From Bacteroides sp. (GTDB lineage Bacteria; Bacteroidota; Bacteroidia; Bacteroidales; Bacteroidaceae): 64,000 bases of DNA. The position numbers were made by a program, and so were the translations under genes. The DNA lies in assembly GCA_021203515.1 (NCBI GenBank), contig JAJQAY010000124.1, positions 1 through 64,000 on the forward strand. The letters run 5' to 3'. Each line of letters starts with the position of its first letter. Position 1 is the first letter of the stretch. Under the pieces are notes generated by a model that made no database searches, was not told the DNA's origin, and was given only the letters and a program-made list of their open reading frames with translations. Positions 62,578-64,000 of the stretch are shown here, one piece after another.

Positions 62578-63889
62578 ATGCCACTGTCCGAAGCCACCCT
62601 CCGTTTCATCCGCGAACACCGTCGTGACGATGTGCGCAGCCTTGCCTTGCAAGCGCGCAAATACCCCACGGTAGACATGCCTGCCGCCATCACCCAGATT
62701 GCAGGACGCCAGGCAGCCGAAGAGAAGATACCCTCATGGGCAAGCCGCGAAAACCTTCTCTACCCCATACACCTTTCATTGGAGCAATGTTCTTCGGAAA
62801 TAACGGCACGCTACAAAGCAGCGATTATCACACAATCATCCACTCCGCACGCCACCTTCACCGACCTCACCGGAGATTTCGGTATAGATTGTGCCTTTCT
62901 GTCGGCACAATTCCGCCAAGCCACCTATGTGGAGCGCCAGGAGACACTATGCGAAATCGCCGCGCACAACTTCCCCCTTCTGGGCCTGAAGCACATCACC
63001 GTCTGCCACCAAGACAGCGTGCAGCATCTGCAAGCCATGTCTCCCGTAGACTGGATATTCATCGACCTCGCCCGCCGCGACGGACACGGCGGCAAGACGG
63101 TAGCCATCAGTGACTGCGAACCGGACGTATCCGCGTTCGAAAACCTGCTGCTGGAGAAAGCGCAACACGTCCTGATAAAACTATCCCCCATGCTAGACTT
63201 GACCCTGGCGCTGCACGACATGAAGCACGTGCAGGAGGCACACATCGTCTCCGTGGGCAATGAGTGCAAAGAATTGCTGCTTGTACTAGGCCACGAAGAG
63301 ACCCTGCCGATAGATGGAATTCCCATCCATTGCATCAAACCTGACCTCTGCCCGCCCGCCCCAATCGCTCACCTTCACCCGCCAACAAGAAAAAGAGTGC
63401 GACTGCCGATATACCTCCACCCTGAAAGCATACCTGTACGAGTCCAACGCCTCCATCCTGAAAGCCGGTGCCTTCCGCAGCCTGTCTTCCACCTATAAGG
63501 TAGAAAAGCTGCACCCCAACAGCCACCTCTACACCTCCGACGAATACATCCCCGACTTCCCCGGGCGGAAATTCCAAATACTCAAAAGCTGCGGCTTCAA
63601 CAAGAAAGAAGCGAAAGAAGCGCTAGGAACAGCAACGAAAGCCAACCTCACCGTACGCAATTTTCCGGCAAGCGTGGCAGAGTTGCGAAAGCACCTGAAA
63701 CTGGCAGAGGGCGGAGATACTTACCTATTCGCCACGACCTTGGCCGATGAAAAGAAGGTACTCCTTTTCACCTCGCAAAAAAGAGAACAATACCTTTTAA
63801 ATGCCGAAGAATATGAAAGCATACAATCTCCCACTCACATCGTCCTACCATGCATACGCCTGCAACAAAAGGACAGAATTGCCGGATAG
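62578..63889 (+). pseudogene. THUMP-like / class I SAM methyltransferase, frameshifted near 63337
   Basis: MPLSEATLRFIREHRRDDVRSLALQARKYP...WIFIDLARRDGHGGKTVAISDCEPDV / SNLTSARPPQSLTFTRQQEKECDCRYTSTLKAYLYE. Confidence 0.8.
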
Positions 63890-64000
63890 CGTATGTGAAG
63901 ACCTGGACATCGACGCTCTATTCTCTGCCATAGACTTTACCTCGTCGTCCATCGGTCAACAATATCTATATCATATTCTGCATCAAGACCAACTCTCAGA
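63801..64000 (+). CDS. MutS-family protein, 5' end only (runs off the window)
   Basis: Open frame MPKNMKAYNLPLTSSYHAYACNKRTELPDSVCEDLDIDALFSAIDFTSSSIGQQYLYHILHQDQLSE. Confidence 0.6.
   Translation, partial: MPKNMKAYNLPLTSSYHAYACNKRTELPDSVCEDLDIDALFSAIDFTSSSIGQQYLYHILHQDQLS

Overview
The window looks like a Bacteroides-type chromosome segment. Evidence: TAnnTTTG -7 boxes, family content (YfhO, rSAM/lipoprotein pair, TonB-dependent receptor, KDN-type nonulosonate genes), and typical intergenic palindromes. It encodes about 50 genes. Core genes read intact: ahcY, rbfA, pyk, aroQ, xerD-like, comM-like, mgtA, metG, FKBPs, cobB and an outer-membrane OmpA. There is also a surface-glycan/KDN-type nonulosonate cluster (about 46-54 kb) and one tRNA(CAT). 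Three things stand out. (1) Four intergenic loci carry short degenerate repeats on a strict 22/23-bp period. Two of them share one architecture: CCTATACTTAG left arm, AAAACATCCGGGTGTTTT core, CTAAGTATAGG right arm. I do not recognise a named family for it. (2) Heptamer arrays, (TTTCAAC)n or (TGATTAG)n, sit within about 20 nt of a start codon in six of six cases. (3) There is a dense set of lesions in accessory/sensory genes: about 14 single-base indels (most in homopolymers), 4 in-frame nonsense codons and one apparent in-frame deletion. They include two loci where a kinase paralogue with a normal catalytic His is broken and its neighbour is an intact ORF lacking that His. Sequencing error versus real gene decay cannot be settled from the sequence alone. 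No homology search was run; product names come from reading the translations and recalling family motifs.
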